Of a stretch of DNA of 64,000 nt, positions 1 to 9,545 are shown piece by piece; the stretch's first letter is position 1, and each line of letters begins with the position of its first letter. The DNA is from Desulfovibrio sp. TomC (GTDB lineage Bacteria; Desulfobacterota; Desulfovibrionia; Desulfovibrionales; Desulfovibrionaceae). A program made the translations under genes and the position numbers. The notes under the pieces were generated by a model. That model saw nothing but the letters and a program-made list of their open reading frames with translations. It was not told the DNA's origin and did not search any database. The stretch spans positions 62,001-126,000 of the forward strand of contig NZ_JSEH01000011.1 of the NCBI RefSeq assembly GCF_000801335.2, written 5' to 3'.

Positions 1-1
1 C

Positions 2-787
2 AGCGTGGACCTGGCTCGTCTGGCCGGACTCAAGCCGGCTGCGGTCATCTGCGAAATCATGCGCGAAGACGGCAACATGGCCCGCATGCCGGACCTGGTC
101 GAATTCGCCGAGAAGCACAATATCAAGATCGCAACCGTGGCCGATCTCATCCGCTACCGGATGCGCTTTGGCCACACGGCCGTCACCAAGGTGGCCGACG
201 CCGCCCTGCCCACGGCCTTTGGCTCGTTTCGGGCCATCGCCTTTGAGGCCAGTTCGGATAAAAAGACCCACATCGCCCTGGTCAAGGGCGACATCGCCCC
301 GGGCGAAGAGGTGCTGGTGCGCGTCCACAGCGAATGTTTGACCGGCGACGTGTTCGGATCGCTGCGCTGCGACTGCGGCAACCAGCTGCATCAGGCCATG
401 CGCATGATCGAGGACGAGGGCAAGGGCGTCATCCTCTACATGCGCCAGGAAGGCCGGGGCATCGGTCTTGGCAACAAGATCAAGGCCTACGCCCTCCAGG
501 ACCAGGGACTCGACACCGTGGAAGCCAACCTCAAGCTCGGCTTCAAGGCCGATCTGCGGGAATACGGCACCGGCGCGCAGATCCTGGTGGAACTGGGCGT
601 GCGCAAGATGCGCCTTATGACCAACAATCCCAAAAAGATCGTTGGTCTGGAAGGTTACGGCCTGGAAGTGGTGGACCGGGTGCCCATCGAGACCTGCCCC
701 TGCTCCGAAAATACCTGCTATCTGACCACCAAGCGCGACCGCATGGGCCACATCCTGACCCTGCCGGACTGCGCCCCGGCCAAATAA
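2..787 (+). CDS. ribBA: 3,4-dihydroxy-2-butanone-4-phosphate synthase / GTP cyclohydrolase II, C-terminal part
   Basis: The 5' end lies outside the window, so only the end of the DHBP synthase domain and the whole GTP cyclohydrolase II domain are seen. The enzyme makes the two precursors of riboflavin. Counting from the GTG codon at 5, the zinc-binding cysteines are C111, C122 and C124 (SEC...RCDCG). The family motif RQEGRGIGL follows near residue 146 and TNNPKKI near residue 206. The frame is open from base 2 to the TAA at 785-787. ribH starts 49 bases downstream, followed by nusB and leuS on the same strand, so this is the familiar rib operon. A separate single-domain ribA is possible, but the residues before the cyclohydrolase ([16 protein letters not shown]) belong to RibB and support a fusion. 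Confidence 0.96.
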   Translation, partial: SVDLARLAGLKPAAVICEIMREDGNMARMPDLVEFAEKHNIKIATVADLIRYRMRFGHTAVTKVADAALPTAFGSFRAIAFEASSDKKTHIALVKGDIAPGEEVLVRVHSECLTGDVFGSLRCDCGNQLHQAMRMIEDEGKGVILYMRQEGRGIGLGNKIKAYALQDQGLDTVEANLKLGFKADLREYGTGAQILVELGVRKMRLMTNNPKKIVGLEGYGLEVVDRVPIETCPCSENTCYLTTKRDRMGHILTLPDCAPAK

Positions 788-836
788 CGACCTAACGCCA
801 GCAAGAAACGACGGGCAACCGTCCGGGAGAATCGCC

Positions 837-1307
837 ATGCAGCACGTGAGCACCATCGAGGGACAGCTCGACGCCAAGGGACTCAAGTTCGCCCTGGTGG
901 CCGGGCGCTTTAACGATTTCATCACCGACCGCCTCGTCGGCGGGGCCGTGGATTACCTGACCCGCCACGGCGGCGACCGGGCCGGCATCACCATCGTGCG
1001 CGTGCCCGGCGCGTTCGAGATTCCCCTGGCCGCCAAGAAGCTGGCCGCCTCGGGGGCCTACCACGGCGTCATCTGCCTGGGCGCGGTCATCCGCGGAGCC
1101 ACGCCGCATTTTGACTACGTGGCCAACGAGTGCGTCAAGGGTCTGGCCCATGTCATGCTCGAGACCAACGTGCCGGTCGGGTTTGGCGTACTCACCGTCG
1201 ACACCCTGGAACAGGCCATCGAGCGGGCCGGCAGCAAGGCCGGCAACAAAGGCGTTGAGGCGGCAGCCGCCGTGCTGGAAATGGTCCGTGTCCTGGAGCA
1301 AATCTAA
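837..1307 (+). CDS. ribH: 6,7-dimethyl-8-ribityllumazine synthase
   Basis: The product is 156 residues, the usual length for lumazine synthase, which condenses the RibB and RibA-branch products in the cytosol as the penultimate riboflavin step. Visible family signatures are [10 protein letters not shown] near residue 24, the phosphate-loop stretch GAFEIP at 58-63, and [14 protein letters not shown] with the catalytic histidine at 91. The ATG at 837 has GGGAG about eight bases upstream. It lies between ribBA and nusB in one operon. Nothing is unusual in sequence or length. Confidence 0.97.
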   Translation: MQHVSTIEGQLDAKGLKFALVAGRFNDFITDRLVGGAVDYLTRHGGDRAGITIVRVPGAFEIPLAAKKLAASGAYHGVICLGAVIRGATPHFDYVANECVKGLAHVMLETNVPVGFGVLTVDTLEQAIERAGSKAGNKGVEAAAAVLEMVRVLEQI

Positions 1308-1319
1308 CCGAAGCCCACT

Positions 1320-1796
1320 ATGCCAGAACCTGAAGAGAAAAAGCCGGCTTCCCGCCGCAAGGCCCGCAAGCAGGCCTTCGAGTGCCTCTACGGCCTGATT
1401 TTCGAGTCCGCTGTTGATGAACGGTCGCTTCTGCGCGTCTTTCGCCACTGCCCCCACGACGTGGCCGAGGGCGACGATCCCGCCGGCCAGCAGTTCGCCT
1501 GGGAGCTGGTCCAGGGCGTGTGGCAAAACCAGACCGACATCGACGCCTTGATCGTGCGCTTTTCCAAGAACTGGAAAATCGCCCGCATCGCCAAGGTGGA
1601 GCTGACCATCCTGCGGCTGGCCGTGTACGAAATCCTCAAACGGCCCGATATACCGCTGCGGGTGTCGCTCAACGAAGGCATCGAACTGGCCAAACGCTAT
1701 GGCGACGAAAACTCGCGCAACTTCATAAACGGCATCCTCGACGCCATTGCCAAGGCCGTTGACAGCGGCGAGTTCGAGATCCAAAAAGACTTGTAA
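1320..1796 (+). CDS. nusB: Transcription antitermination factor NusB
   Basis: 158 residues, within the normal NusB range. NusB binds boxA RNA with ribosomal protein S10 in rRNA antitermination complexes. Recognisable pieces are [15 protein letters not shown] at the N-terminus, [10 protein letters not shown] in the middle and the C-terminal [20 protein letters not shown] family signature. It starts only 12 bases after ribH, as in many bacteria where nusB follows ribH. The leuS start codon lies 70 bases beyond its stop. Confidence 0.96.
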   Translation: MPEPEEKKPASRRKARKQAFECLYGLIFESAVDERSLLRVFRHCPHDVAEGDDPAGQQFAWELVQGVWQNQTDIDALIVRFSKNWKIARIAKVELTILRLAVYEILKRPDIPLRVSLNEGIELAKRYGDENSRNFINGILDAIAKAVDSGEFEIQKDL

Positions 1797-1866
1797 TCGG
1801 TTCCCGCGTCACGAAAAACGACTGGAGCCGGTCGCTGCCGACCGTATCGCCAAGGAGCATTTCCCC

Positions 1867-4380
1867 ATGAGCAGATATGTGCCCGAGGACGTCGAAACCA
1901 AATGGCAACGCATCTGGGAGGACGGCGGCCACTTCCACGTGGAAGCCGATCCGTCCCGGCCCAAGTACTACGTCCTGGAAATGTTCCCCTACCCCTCGGG
2001 GCGCATCCATATGGGCCATGTGCGCAACTACTCCATTGGCGACGTGGTGGCCCGGTTCAAGCGCATGGAAGGCCACAACGTACTCCATCCCATGGGCTGG
2101 GACGCCTTTGGCATGCCGGCGGAAAACGCCGCCATCAAGCACAAGCTCCATCCGGCCGCCTGGACCATCTCCAACATCGATTCCATGCGCGTCCAGTTGC
2201 AGCGTCTGGGCTATTCCTATGACTGGCGGCGCGAAATCGCCACCTGCCACCCCGGCTACTACGTCCACGAGCAGCGCTTTTTCCTCAAATTTCTGGAAAA
2301 GGGCCTGGTCTACCGCAAACACTCGCCCCAGAACTGGTGCGAAACCTGCGGCACGGTGCTGGCCAACGAACAGGTCATCGACGGCTGCTGCTGGCGTTGC
2401 GACAAGCCCGTGGTCCAAAAAGACCTGGAACAGTGGTTTTTGCGCATCACCGACTATGCCGAAGAACTGCTCGCCGACCTGGAAACCCTGGTCGGCGGCT
2501 GGCCCGAGCGCGTGCTCACCATGCAGCGCAACTGGATCGGCAAATCGGTTGGCGCGGAACTCACCTTCGCCCTGGCCGAGCCGGTGGCCGGAGCGGACGG
2601 CGTCACGGTCTTCACCACCCGGCCGGACACCCTTTTCGGGGCCACCTTCATGAGCCTGGCCGCCGAGCATCCGCTCGTGCCGGCCCTCATTGCCGGCAAG
2701 CCCCAGGAAGCGGCGGTTGCGGCCTTTGTGGACAAGGTCCGAAACCTCGACCGCATCGTGCGCTCGGCCGACGACCTGGAAAAAGAAGGCGTGTTTACCG
2801 GCGCGTACTGCATCAATCCGGCCACGGGGAAGCAGATTCCCATCTACGTGGCCAACTTCGTGCTTATGGGCTACGGCACCGGCGCGGTCATGGCCGTGCC
2901 GGCCCACGACCAGCGCGACTTCGAATTCGCCCGCAAATACGACCTGCCCCTGGCCGTCGTCATCCAGCCAGAAGGCGAGACGCTTGACGCGGCGGCCCTG
3001 GAAGCGGCCTACACCGAACCGGGCCTGCTCGTCGCCTCGGGCGAATTTACCGGCATGCCAAACGAGGCGGCCAAGAGCGCCATCATCGACTGGCTCGACG
3101 GGTCCGGACGCGGCAAAAAAAGCATCAACTACCGCCTGCGCGACTGGAACATCTCGCGCCAGCGCTACTGGGGCGCGCCCATTCCGGTCATCTACTGCGA
3201 CACGTGCGGCATTGTGCCCGTGCCCGACGTCGATTTGCCGGTGGAACTGCCGCGCGATCTGGCCCTTATGCCCGACGGCCGCTCGCCCCTGCCCCATTCG
3301 CCGTCCTTTTACGAGGTCGCCTGCCCCACCTGCGGCGGCAAGGCCCGGCGCGAGACGGATACGCTTGATACCTTCTTCGAGTCCTCCTGGTATTTCGCCC
3401 GCTACGCCTCGGCCCGGGAGCAGGATCGGCCGTTTGATCCGGCCGAGCTGGCCTACTGGCTGCCGGTCGACCAGTACATCGGCGGCATTGAGCACGCCAT
3501 TTTGCACCTGCTCTACTCCCGCTTTTTCGTCAAAGCCCTGCGCGACTGCGGGCTGGTCGCCTTTAACGAGCCCTTTGCCAACCTGCTGACCCAGGGCATG
3601 GTCATCAAGGACGGCTCGAAGATGAGCAAGTCCAAGGGCAACGTGGTGGACCCGGACATCATGATCGCCAAGTACGGGGCCGACACGGTGCGCGTGTTCA
3701 TCCTCTTCGCCGCGCCCCCGGAAAAGGACCTGGAGTGGAGCGACACCGGCATCGAAGGCGCGTCGCGCTTCCTGTCGCGCCTGTGGCGGCTGGTCACCGA
3801 CGAACTGTCCGGCCTGCTTTCGCCCGTTGCCCCGTGCTCCCCGGCTGCAAGCCTGGCCATCGACGCGCTGCCCCCGATCTTTGCCGAGCTGCGCCGCCGC
3901 GAACATGCCACGGCCGCCAAGGCCGGGGCCGACATCCGCGAACGCTTCCAGTTCAACACGGCCATTGCCGCAGCCATGGAGCTGGTCAACTTCCTCTATG
4001 CCAATGTCGACGCCCTGCGGGCCGAACCCAAGGGGGCCAAAGCCGTGTCCTCGGCCGTCGGCACGCTGCTGGCCGTGCTCTCGCCCATCGCCCCGCACAT
4101 CTGCGAGGAGTTGTGGCAGGCCATCGGCCACACGAAGCTTTTGATCGAGCAGCCCTGGCCGGCCCACGACCCCTCGGCCCTGGTGACCGACGAGGTGGAA
4201 ATCGTCATCCAGGTGTGCGGCAAGCTGCGCGGCAAGCTCACCGTGGCCCGGGACGCCTCCAAAGAAGACGTGGAACGCGCCGCCCTGGCCGAGCCCAACG
4301 TGCTCAAGCACATCGAAGGCAAGACCATCCGCAAAGTGATCGTCGTGCCGGGCAAGCTGGTCAACGTGGTGGCAAACTAA
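1867..4380 (+). CDS. leuS: Leucyl-tRNA synthetase
   Basis: 837 residues, a typical bacterial LeuRS that charges tRNA-Leu. The HIGH-type motif is HMGH at residues 48-51, the editing (CP1) domain carries [12 protein letters not shown], and the KMSKS motif lies near residue 585 ([11 protein letters not shown]). Two CxxC zinc-knuckle-like pairs are visible (CETCG and CWRC; CDTCG and CPTCG). The frame is open from 1747, but the ATG at 1867 has AAGGAG nine bases upstream and starts at the conserved YVPEDVE segment, so the longer start is rejected. It closes the rib-nusB-leuS operon and is followed by a repeat element and a bidirectional terminator. Confidence 0.98.
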   Translation: MSRYVPEDVETKWQRIWEDGGHFHVEADPSRPKYYVLEMFPYPSGRIHMGHVRNYSIGDVVARFKRMEGHNVLHPMGWDAFGMPAENAAIKHKLHPAAWTISNIDSMRVQLQRLGYSYDWRREIATCHPGYYVHEQRFFLKFLEKGLVYRKHSPQNWCETCGTVLANEQVIDGCCWRCDKPVVQKDLEQWFLRITDYAEELLADLETLVGGWPERVLTMQRNWIGKSVGAELTFALAEPVAGADGVTVFTTRPDTLFGATFMSLAAEHPLVPALIAGKPQEAAVAAFVDKVRNLDRIVRSADDLEKEGVFTGAYCINPATGKQIPIYVANFVLMGYGTGAVMAVPAHDQRDFEFARKYDLPLAVVIQPEGETLDAAALEAAYTEPGLLVASGEFTGMPNEAAKSAIIDWLDGSGRGKKSINYRLRDWNISRQRYWGAPIPVIYCDTCGIVPVPDVDLPVELPRDLALMPDGRSPLPHSPSFYEVACPTCGGKARRETDTLDTFFESSWYFARYASAREQDRPFDPAELAYWLPVDQYIGGIEHAILHLLYSRFFVKALRDCGLVAFNEPFANLLTQGMVIKDGSKMSKSKGNVVDPDIMIAKYGADTVRVFILFAAPPEKDLEWSDTGIEGASRFLSRLWRLVTDELSGLLSPVAPCSPAASLAIDALPPIFAELRRREHATAAKAGADIRERFQFNTAIAAAMELVNFLYANVDALRAEPKGAKAVSSAVGTLLAVLSPIAPHICEELWQAIGHTKLLIEQPWPAHDPSALVTDEVEIVIQVCGKLRGKLTVARDASKEDVERAALAEPNVLKHIEGKTIRKVIVVPGKLVNVVAN

Positions 4381-4406
4381 CCAAGAGGGTATGAGACAGG
4401 GGGAAT

Positions 4407-4454
4407 GCCTCCGGCGGCCGGGGGGATGATCCCCCCGGACCCCTGCAAAGGGGA
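4407..4454 (+). repeat. Intergenic repeat, hairpin type A, after leuS
   Basis: Begins 26 bases after the leuS stop with the 13-base module GCCTCCGGCGGCC. A hairpin with CCGGGGGG and CCCCCCGG arms around ATGAT follows, then a small second hairpin (CCCCTGCAAAGGGG). Nine other loci in the window share these modules. This copy points the same way as leuS. Confidence 0.85.
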
Positions 4455-4491
4455 ACGGGGTGCAGCGCCACTCGTCGTGAGCTAATACAAG

Positions 4492-4528
4492 AAAAAAGCC
4501 GGGAGGATGGTCGTCCTCCGGCTTTTTT
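4492..4528. terminator. Bidirectional intrinsic terminator between leuS and acyltransferase
   Basis: Six As, a GCCGGGAGGA / TCCTCCGGC stem with one bulged base around a six-base loop, then six Ts. The symmetry suits the convergent leuS (+) and acyltransferase (-) transcripts. Confidence 0.9.
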
Positions 4529-4566
4529 GCGTCCGGCTGGGGCGGGGCCGTCGCGCCAACCACCGC

Positions 4567-5766
4567 CTAGCTCCCGTCCCGCTCGACAGCCGCCTCGGGC
4601 GGCAACAAGCCGCCGGCCACGCAGCCGGAAACGGAAAGCGGATTTCGCGCCGGCTCCTTGGGGCCAGGGTTTCGCCGCTTGAGCACCGCGCCGGTGGCCA
4701 CCGCGTAGAGCCCCGGCAAAGTCCGCGACAGGACCCGGCCCAGCCCGTACAGGACAATTATGGCCACAAGGCCCGGCAGGAAGAAGGCGACCATCTGCCC
4801 CGGGCCGGTGGTCGGCTGCCACAAGGCCAGCAAGCGCGACTGCAACACCGACACGGTCGGTTCGTGGGTTAAAAAGATGAAAAAGCTGTAGGCGGCCAGC
4901 CGGTGCAGCAGGGCATTGCCGGCCAGCCAGGACTGGCGCGACAGGCTCCACAGGGCCGCCACGCCCACCAGCTGATAGACCTTTTTGAGCGCCGCATAGG
5001 CGTACACATCCTGCCCAAGCCAGGGAGCCAGCCCCACCAGGACCGTGGCCAGGGCAAACAGCGGCAGCAGCCACCAATCCAGGGGCGCCGTCTTCCCCAC
5101 ATCCACCCGGCTGCGGGCCAGCAAGCCGCCAAGGTAAAACCAGAAGGCAAACCCGGCCAGGCCGTATTCGTCGGCCGGACTCTCCAGAAACCAAAGGGCC
5201 AGCAGCAGCCCCAGGCCGAGATACGGTATCCTTCGGAAAAAAAGCAGGAAAAACGGCGTGAAGGCAATGATCTTAAGCAGGTCGCGTAGAAACCACAGCG
5301 GATAGTTCAGCGGCGACGTGCCCAAACCAAAGAGCTTCGTCCCAATGCCGGCCTCCAGCAAATAGGAACGCCCGCCGAAGTTTTCAATGCTGCCGACAGT
5401 GAGCAGCCAGACGATCCAGATGCCGTTAAACAGGAGAAACGGCACACCAATGGCCAGAAACTTTTTCGCCATGAGGCCGGCATAGCCCGCTGGGGTCAGT
5501 TCGAGCTTTCGCAACAGCAGATAGCCGGAAATACAGAAAAAAAGCGGCACGGCCAGACAGGCCGGCCCCCGGTTGAAGGCTGTGGCGGCAAACTCCGTCC
5601 CCGGGTTGGCAAAGGGAATGAGGCTGCCGAGGAACCGGCCGCCGTGACACAAAACGATAAGCCCGATCAAAATGATGCGCAACACGTCGATGCGCGCCGA
5701 TACGGCGGCATCGACCGGACCGCGACACGGGATCAACCGGCCTTTTGCAGGAAAGGAAGCGGACAA
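4567..5766 (-). CDS. Acyltransferase family 3 membrane protein
   Basis: An integral membrane protein of about 399 residues with around ten hydrophobic segments, ending in a basic tail. The N-terminal stretch RIDVLRIILIGLIVLCHGG carries the Arg...Arg...His pattern of acyltransferase-3 (OafA/WecH-like) enzymes, which move acyl groups onto surface sugars or lipids. Further support comes from FCISGYLL and FLTHEPTVSVLQ. The start is uncertain. A TTG at 5766 has GGAG seven bases upstream and is used here; an ATG at 5847 and one at 6009 are in frame but lack a ribosome site and would add an Arg/Pro/Ser-rich leader. No neighbour points to the acceptor. Confidence 0.75.
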   Translation of the reverse strand: MSASFPAKGRLIPCRGPVDAAVSARIDVLRIILIGLIVLCHGGRFLGSLIPFANPGTEFAATAFNRGPACLAVPLFFCISGYLLLRKLELTPAGYAGLMAKKFLAIGVPFLLFNGIWIVWLLTVGSIENFGGRSYLLEAGIGTKLFGLGTSPLNYPLWFLRDLLKIIAFTPFFLLFFRRIPYLGLGLLLALWFLESPADEYGLAGFAFWFYLGGLLARSRVDVGKTAPLDWWLLPLFALATVLVGLAPWLGQDVYAYAALKKVYQLVGVAALWSLSRQSWLAGNALLHRLAAYSFFIFLTHEPTVSVLQSRLLALWQPTTGPGQMVAFFLPGLVAIIVLYGLGRVLSRTLPGLYAVATGAVLKRRNPGPKEPARNPLSVSGCVAGGLLPPEAAVERDGS

Positions 5767-6167
5767 GGATACACTCCGGGAAGAAGGGACCGGTCCTGGG
5801 CGAGAGCGTCGCCGGACGGCACGGGAGGGTGGAATCGCTACTGCCATGCCGGAAGCGTCGCCGGCGGCGGTAGCCAGGTTACAAAGAAGAAAGTCCTGGC
5901 CGGCCTCGGCCCTTTTTCGAGACCCAGGCCGGACGCAGCGGTCGCTTGGGGACGCTCCCGTGCCGCCATGGCCCAAGGCTCGCACCTTGGGCCACATCGC
6001 CGGGACCACCGGGACCAGCCTTGTGCGGAAGAACTGGCCCCTGTGTCAAGGGTGTCAGGAGACGCGAGGGGCCGGGTCCGAGCCGACCGTCGCCCCCGTG
6101 CCGTTTGTTGCAAGCCATGGCTGCGGCTTGCCAAGACTCTGGCCAAGCCTCCTGCCTGAACCCGACC
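5767..6167. other. Gene-poor gap with two small hairpins
   Basis: About 400 bases with no gene I can support. Two hairpins are visible: GGCCCAAGG / CCTTGGGCC at 5970-5993 with a six-base loop, and GCAAGCC / GGCTTGC at 6110-6131. Neither has a T-run. The first 240 bases could be an extended 5' end of the acyltransferase if an upstream ATG is used. The rest separates it from the phosphoesterase stop at 6168. Confidence 0.5.
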
Positions 6168-7676
6168 CTACCGGACAATCGCTCCAGGAGCCTTCCAGGT
6201 TTCCCAGACCGTCCGGGTCGGCGCGGCCATAGCCCGCCAGAAGTCCGGAAAATCCGCCTCGGTCACGTCGTCGACATGCTTGCTCCCCAGATCGAAAAAC
6301 CGGGCATACGCTGCCCGTCGGGCCGGACACGTGCCCAGATCGCGGTAGGTGGCCTGCCAATCGCCCGGATCACGAAGCCCCCGGCCATAGGTCTCGGCGT
6401 ACTCGTACTCCTGCCGCCAGCCTTTTCCCGCCGCCAGATCCAGGGAATAGGTGGTCACGTCAAGGACGGCCAGGGTGTCGCGGTCATAGGTGTAGGCCTG
6501 ATAGCCCGGATTATTGCCGGTTATCGGCGAGATGGACGGGGCCAGACGCATCCCGCCCGCAGGCTTCCCGTCCGGCGTTGTAAAAAGGCGCACATCGTCG
6601 CGGTGGACATGGCCGGCAAACGAGGCCCGGATGCTTGTGGCGTAATCGGTGAGCAGCCGGACATACGCATCATTTTGGGACTCGACCAGAAACGGCTTGT
6701 ACCGGGGCGCGCCCTGGTCGGCTGCTTTGCGAACATCGGACAGGGCATCGTCGCCGGGGGGGATATGGGCCATGACCCAGACCTTCTCGCCCCGCGCCCT
6801 GGCCCCGGACAGTTCACGCTCCAGGAAGGCCGCAACGGGCGCGCCAAGGCTGGCGTCCGGGTATTTGACCGACCAAAAGATGTTGTTGAGCACTATCAGC
6901 CGCAGACCGCCGGCTTCGGGCAGGGTCACGGCATAACACCCGTATTGCGGATAGGTGCCGAGAAAATCCGCCCGCGACGCCTCGTTTGGCAACAGCAGGG
7001 CCATGGCCTGGGCGGTCAGCGCCAGATAGGGGCTCTCCGGGCGGATGCGGTAGTCGCCTTCCACGCTGTCGTTGTTGCCAAGGGCCGCGTAGATCGGAAC
7101 GCCGGGGTAACGGCGGGCCACTTCCCCAAAAAAATATTCCACGGTTTTCTGGATGAAGGCTTCCAGGCCGGCCTGGGTGTGGTCGCCGGTCAGCTTTGGA
7201 TAGAGCTCCCAAAACTGATGGCACAGCAGGTCGCCGGGGAACAGGATGAAATCCGGATGGGGAACCTGCTCGGCCATGTCGTCTAAAAACGACTGCAAAA
7301 GCGCGTCATTGGTGTCCTGGCCATAGGGCGAGAGCCCGGCCGGCGCTTTGGACAAAATCTCGCGCCACTCGGCCACCGGCGCCGTGACCAGGGCTGGCAC
7401 CAGGGCCGGGGCGGCAAACGGGGTGAAGTGGACATCGGAAAACAGCGCAAAGGTCCCGGCCGCCCCGGCACTGGACGCCGTATAGGAGGTCGCCGGCCCG
7501 TCGGGACAACCCGTCCCGGAAGCCTTGGCCGCGTGGGCCTGTCCCTGGGCCGAAACCGCCAGCACGGCCAGACACAGCGCCAAGACCGTGCCCAAGAGCC
7601 GCAACGGCCGAAAAATCCCGTTCCCAGGTCTCTCTCCAGGCATCCCCTGTCCACCGCTTAACAAACCGTCCCGCAT
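6168..7676 (-). CDS. Exported metallophosphoesterase (acid sphingomyelinase-like fold)
   Basis: 502 residues. A signal peptide is clear: basic start, hydrophobic core LLGTVLALCLAVLAVSAQGQAHA, Ala-x-Ala cleavage near residue 50. The mature protein shows the full dinuclear metallophosphoesterase motif set: D81-x-H83 (FSDVHF), GD at 148-149 (FPGDLL), GNND, AHIPPGDD and GHVH. The wide spacing and GNNDS resemble acid-sphingomyelinase-like phosphodiesterases, so a periplasmic phosphodiester or phosphomonoester substrate is likely but unknown. The ATG at 7676 has GGGGGAGG just upstream. The reading frame extends to 8009, but that part runs through a terminator hairpin and part of a repeat. Monocistronic by spacing. 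Confidence 0.85.
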   Translation of the reverse strand: MRDGLLSGGQGMPGERPGNGIFRPLRLLGTVLALCLAVLAVSAQGQAHAAKASGTGCPDGPATSYTASSAGAAGTFALFSDVHFTPFAAPALVPALVTAPVAEWREILSKAPAGLSPYGQDTNDALLQSFLDDMAEQVPHPDFILFPGDLLCHQFWELYPKLTGDHTQAGLEAFIQKTVEYFFGEVARRYPGVPIYAALGNNDSVEGDYRIRPESPYLALTAQAMALLLPNEASRADFLGTYPQYGCYAVTLPEAGGLRLIVLNNIFWSVKYPDASLGAPVAAFLERELSGARARGEKVWVMAHIPPGDDALSDVRKAADQGAPRYKPFLVESQNDAYVRLLTDYATSIRASFAGHVHRDDVRLFTTPDGKPAGGMRLAPSISPITGNNPGYQAYTYDRDTLAVLDVTTYSLDLAAGKGWRQEYEYAETYGRGLRDPGDWQATYRDLGTCPARRAAYARFFDLGSKHVDDVTEADFPDFWRAMAAPTRTVWETWKAPGAIVR

Positions 7677-7863
7677 ACACCCTCCCCCGTGCCTCGCCAT
7701 GTCCGACCGATTGATCACCCCATGTGCCCCCGGCCGCCACAAATCCGTTTCCATTTCTCCCATGCCGGCGGCGACCTGACAAGGCCATTGGGCCACATCA
7801 TTCATCCCGGCCGTTTCTTTCCCGGCCAGGACCGGGCACTCTTCGGCCCCAGTCCCGGGACGC

Positions 7864-7899
7864 AAAAAAGCGGGGACCGCAACGCTGCGGTCCCCGCTT
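7864..7899 (-). terminator. Intrinsic terminator for the hemB-ahbD transcript
   Basis: A 14-bp perfect stem (AAGCGGGGACCGCA and its complement) around ACGC. On the minus strand the stem is followed by a run of six Ts. It lies 285 bases beyond the ahbD stop, past the repeat element. Confidence 0.85.
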
Positions 7900-7984
7900 G
7901 GTGGTTTACGGCAATGCCGCCGGCGCATCAGCCCATCCAGCCCGCGCTCAAAAGGACGCCGGGGTGCGCTGCCGGCTGGCGCAA

Positions 7985-8151
7985 CAACGGTGGTTCTCGT
8001 CAAGGTCAAACGCCGCAGGGCACGGCCCCGCCTCTTTTCCCATCTTCTCTTGCCGAACTTCCGACCGCCTATTTGGCAGCGTCCCCGGTCAAATCAAACC
8101 AACCCCAGGAGGGGATTCCAAAGGGACTCAGTCCCTTTGGCCGCCGGAGGC
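7985..8151 (-). repeat. Composite intergenic repeat after ahbD
   Basis: Read on the minus strand, the element begins 33 bases after the ahbD stop with GCCTCCGGCGGCC and the type B hairpin (CCAAAGGG / CCCTTTGG, loop ACTGAGT). It continues through a spacer of roughly 95 bases and ends in the conserved segment with GGCGTTTG and ACCACCGTTG. The spacer shares GTTTGATTTGAC with the trmO copy at 58201-58401. The terminal type A hairpin found in other long copies is missing here. Confidence 0.8.
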
Positions 8152-8183
8152 ATTCTTCCTCTCCCTCTTCTCTCTCCAGTCTT

Positions 8184-9329
8184 CTACTTGTCTGCCTTGG
8201 GCGGGGTGTAGTCGCAAAGCGGCTCCGGGGCCATGTAGTTGCCGGACATGGTTTGCGCCCTGGCCCGGCAGCCGCCGCAGACGCGGTGGTACTGGCACAC
8301 GCCGCACTTGCCCTCGTAATCGTCCTTGTTGCGAAACTGGAGGAACTGCCGGGAGGTGCGCCAGATTTCCGGGAACGGTTTCTCGCGCACCTGGCCGCAG
8401 TCGAGATCGAGGTAGCCGCAGGGCTGGACCTGGCCTATGGCCGAGATGAAGCAGAAGCCGGTGCCGCCCAGGCACCCGCGGGTCATGGCGTCCATGCCGA
8501 AGGTGTCCGGGGTGACGGGGACGCCCTCGGCCTTGGCCCGCTGGCGCATGATCCGGTAATAATGCGGGGCGCAGGTGGCTTTTAAGTGCATGTTCGTGGT
8601 TTTGCGGAAGTCGTAAAACCAGTTGAGCACTTCCTCGTATTCCTTGGCCGTGATGATTTCGGCCCCGAGCTGGGCGGCCCGGCCGGTCGGGACCAGCAGG
8701 AAGATGTGCCAAGCGGCGGCCCCGAGTTTTTCGGCCAGTTTGAAGATTTCCTTGAAGTTCCCCATGTTGTGCCGGGTCACGGTGGTGTTGATCTGAAACT
8801 CCATGCCGGCCGACTTCAAGTACTCGATGCCGCGAAGGGCTCCTTCGAAGGCTCCGGGCACGCCCCGGAAGTCGTCGTGGTCGGCGGCTGTGGGGGCGTC
8901 GATGGAGATGGAACAGCGGGCGATGCCGCTGGCCTTTATTTCCCGGGCGTTTTCCGGGGTAATGAGCGTGCCGTTGGGGGCCATGACGCAGCGCAGATCG
9001 TGGCTGCGGGCATGGCGCACGAGGTCGAAGATGTCCGGGCGCAGGAGCGGTTCGCCGCCGGTGAAGATGATGATGGGGCTGCCGGTTTCCGGGAAGGTGT
9101 CAATGAGGGCCTTGGCGTCTTTGGTGTCGAATTCGCCGGGCCAGGGATCGAGGCAGGCCTCGGCCCGGCAGTGTTTGCAGGCCAGGTTGCAGGCCCGGGT
9201 GACTTCCCAGGCAATGAGGCGAAGGGGCGGCGCGCCGGCCGGGCCGGTGGCCTGGGGATGGCCCCCCGGGTGGCCGAGAGGATCACTGCCGCCCGGATGG
9301 CCGGGACCTTTGGCATGGGGATGCTGCAT
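8184..9329 (-). CDS. ahbD: Radical SAM heme synthase AhbD (Fe-coproporphyrin III decarboxylase)
   Basis: 381 residues. The radical SAM cluster motif is CNLACKHC (C47, C51, C54), followed by FTGGEPLLRPD. The C-terminal SPASM-type region has cysteines at GCLGGTGFCFIS, GQVQPCGY, KCGVCQYHRVCGGC and PLCDYTP for an auxiliary cluster. GFCFISAIGQVQPCGY and the overall order match AhbD, which converts Fe-coproporphyrin III to heme in the siroheme-dependent pathway; hemB next door and ahbC 4.5 kb away support this. The start is uncertain. ATG 9329 gives a His/Gly/Pro-rich leader before the domain, and GGGAGG is 20 bases upstream, farther than usual. An ATG at 9488 is also in frame. Confidence 0.88.
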   Translation of the reverse strand: MQHPHAKGPGHPGGSDPLGHPGGHPQATGPAGAPPLRLIAWEVTRACNLACKHCRAEACLDPWPGEFDTKDAKALIDTFPETGSPIIIFTGGEPLLRPDIFDLVRHARSHDLRCVMAPNGTLITPENAREIKASGIARCSISIDAPTAADHDDFRGVPGAFEGALRGIEYLKSAGMEFQINTTVTRHNMGNFKEIFKLAEKLGAAAWHIFLLVPTGRAAQLGAEIITAKEYEEVLNWFYDFRKTTNMHLKATCAPHYYRIMRQRAKAEGVPVTPDTFGMDAMTRGCLGGTGFCFISAIGQVQPCGYLDLDCGQVREKPFPEIWRTSRQFLQFRNKDDYEGKCGVCQYHRVCGGCRARAQTMSGNYMAPEPLCDYTPPKADK

Positions 9330-9465
9330 ATGCGATGCGCCGGGACAGGCCTCCCGGCGTCCTCCTTGGTCGGGATTTGACGCGGCGTGTTCCCGCGACG
9401 GTTCGCTTGATATAATGGTTGGGCCGGGTGAGGCAAGGTGCGGGGAGGAGGGGCCCAACGATTGA

Positions 9466-9510
9466 AGGGCTGCGACCTCCCCGGCCAATGCCGGGACTCG
9501 TCGCAGCCCT
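9466..9510 (-). promoter_or_regulatory. Layered hairpin in the hemB-ahbD spacer
   Basis: An outer 11-bp stem AGGGCTGCGAC / GTCGCAGCCCT encloses an inner CCCGGC / GCCGGG stem. It sits 36 bases after the hemB stop and 137 bases before the ahbD start. No T-run follows on either strand, so it may be an mRNA-stabilising or processing structure rather than a terminator. Confidence 0.5.
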
Positions 9511-9545
9511 CATGATGGCGACAACCGTTTGCCTACCACCCCGGC

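Noticed and set aside
1723-4563. 946-residue open frame antisense to leuS
   Set aside because: A shadow frame in high-GC DNA; no ribosome site, no family pattern, and leuS on the other strand is complete.
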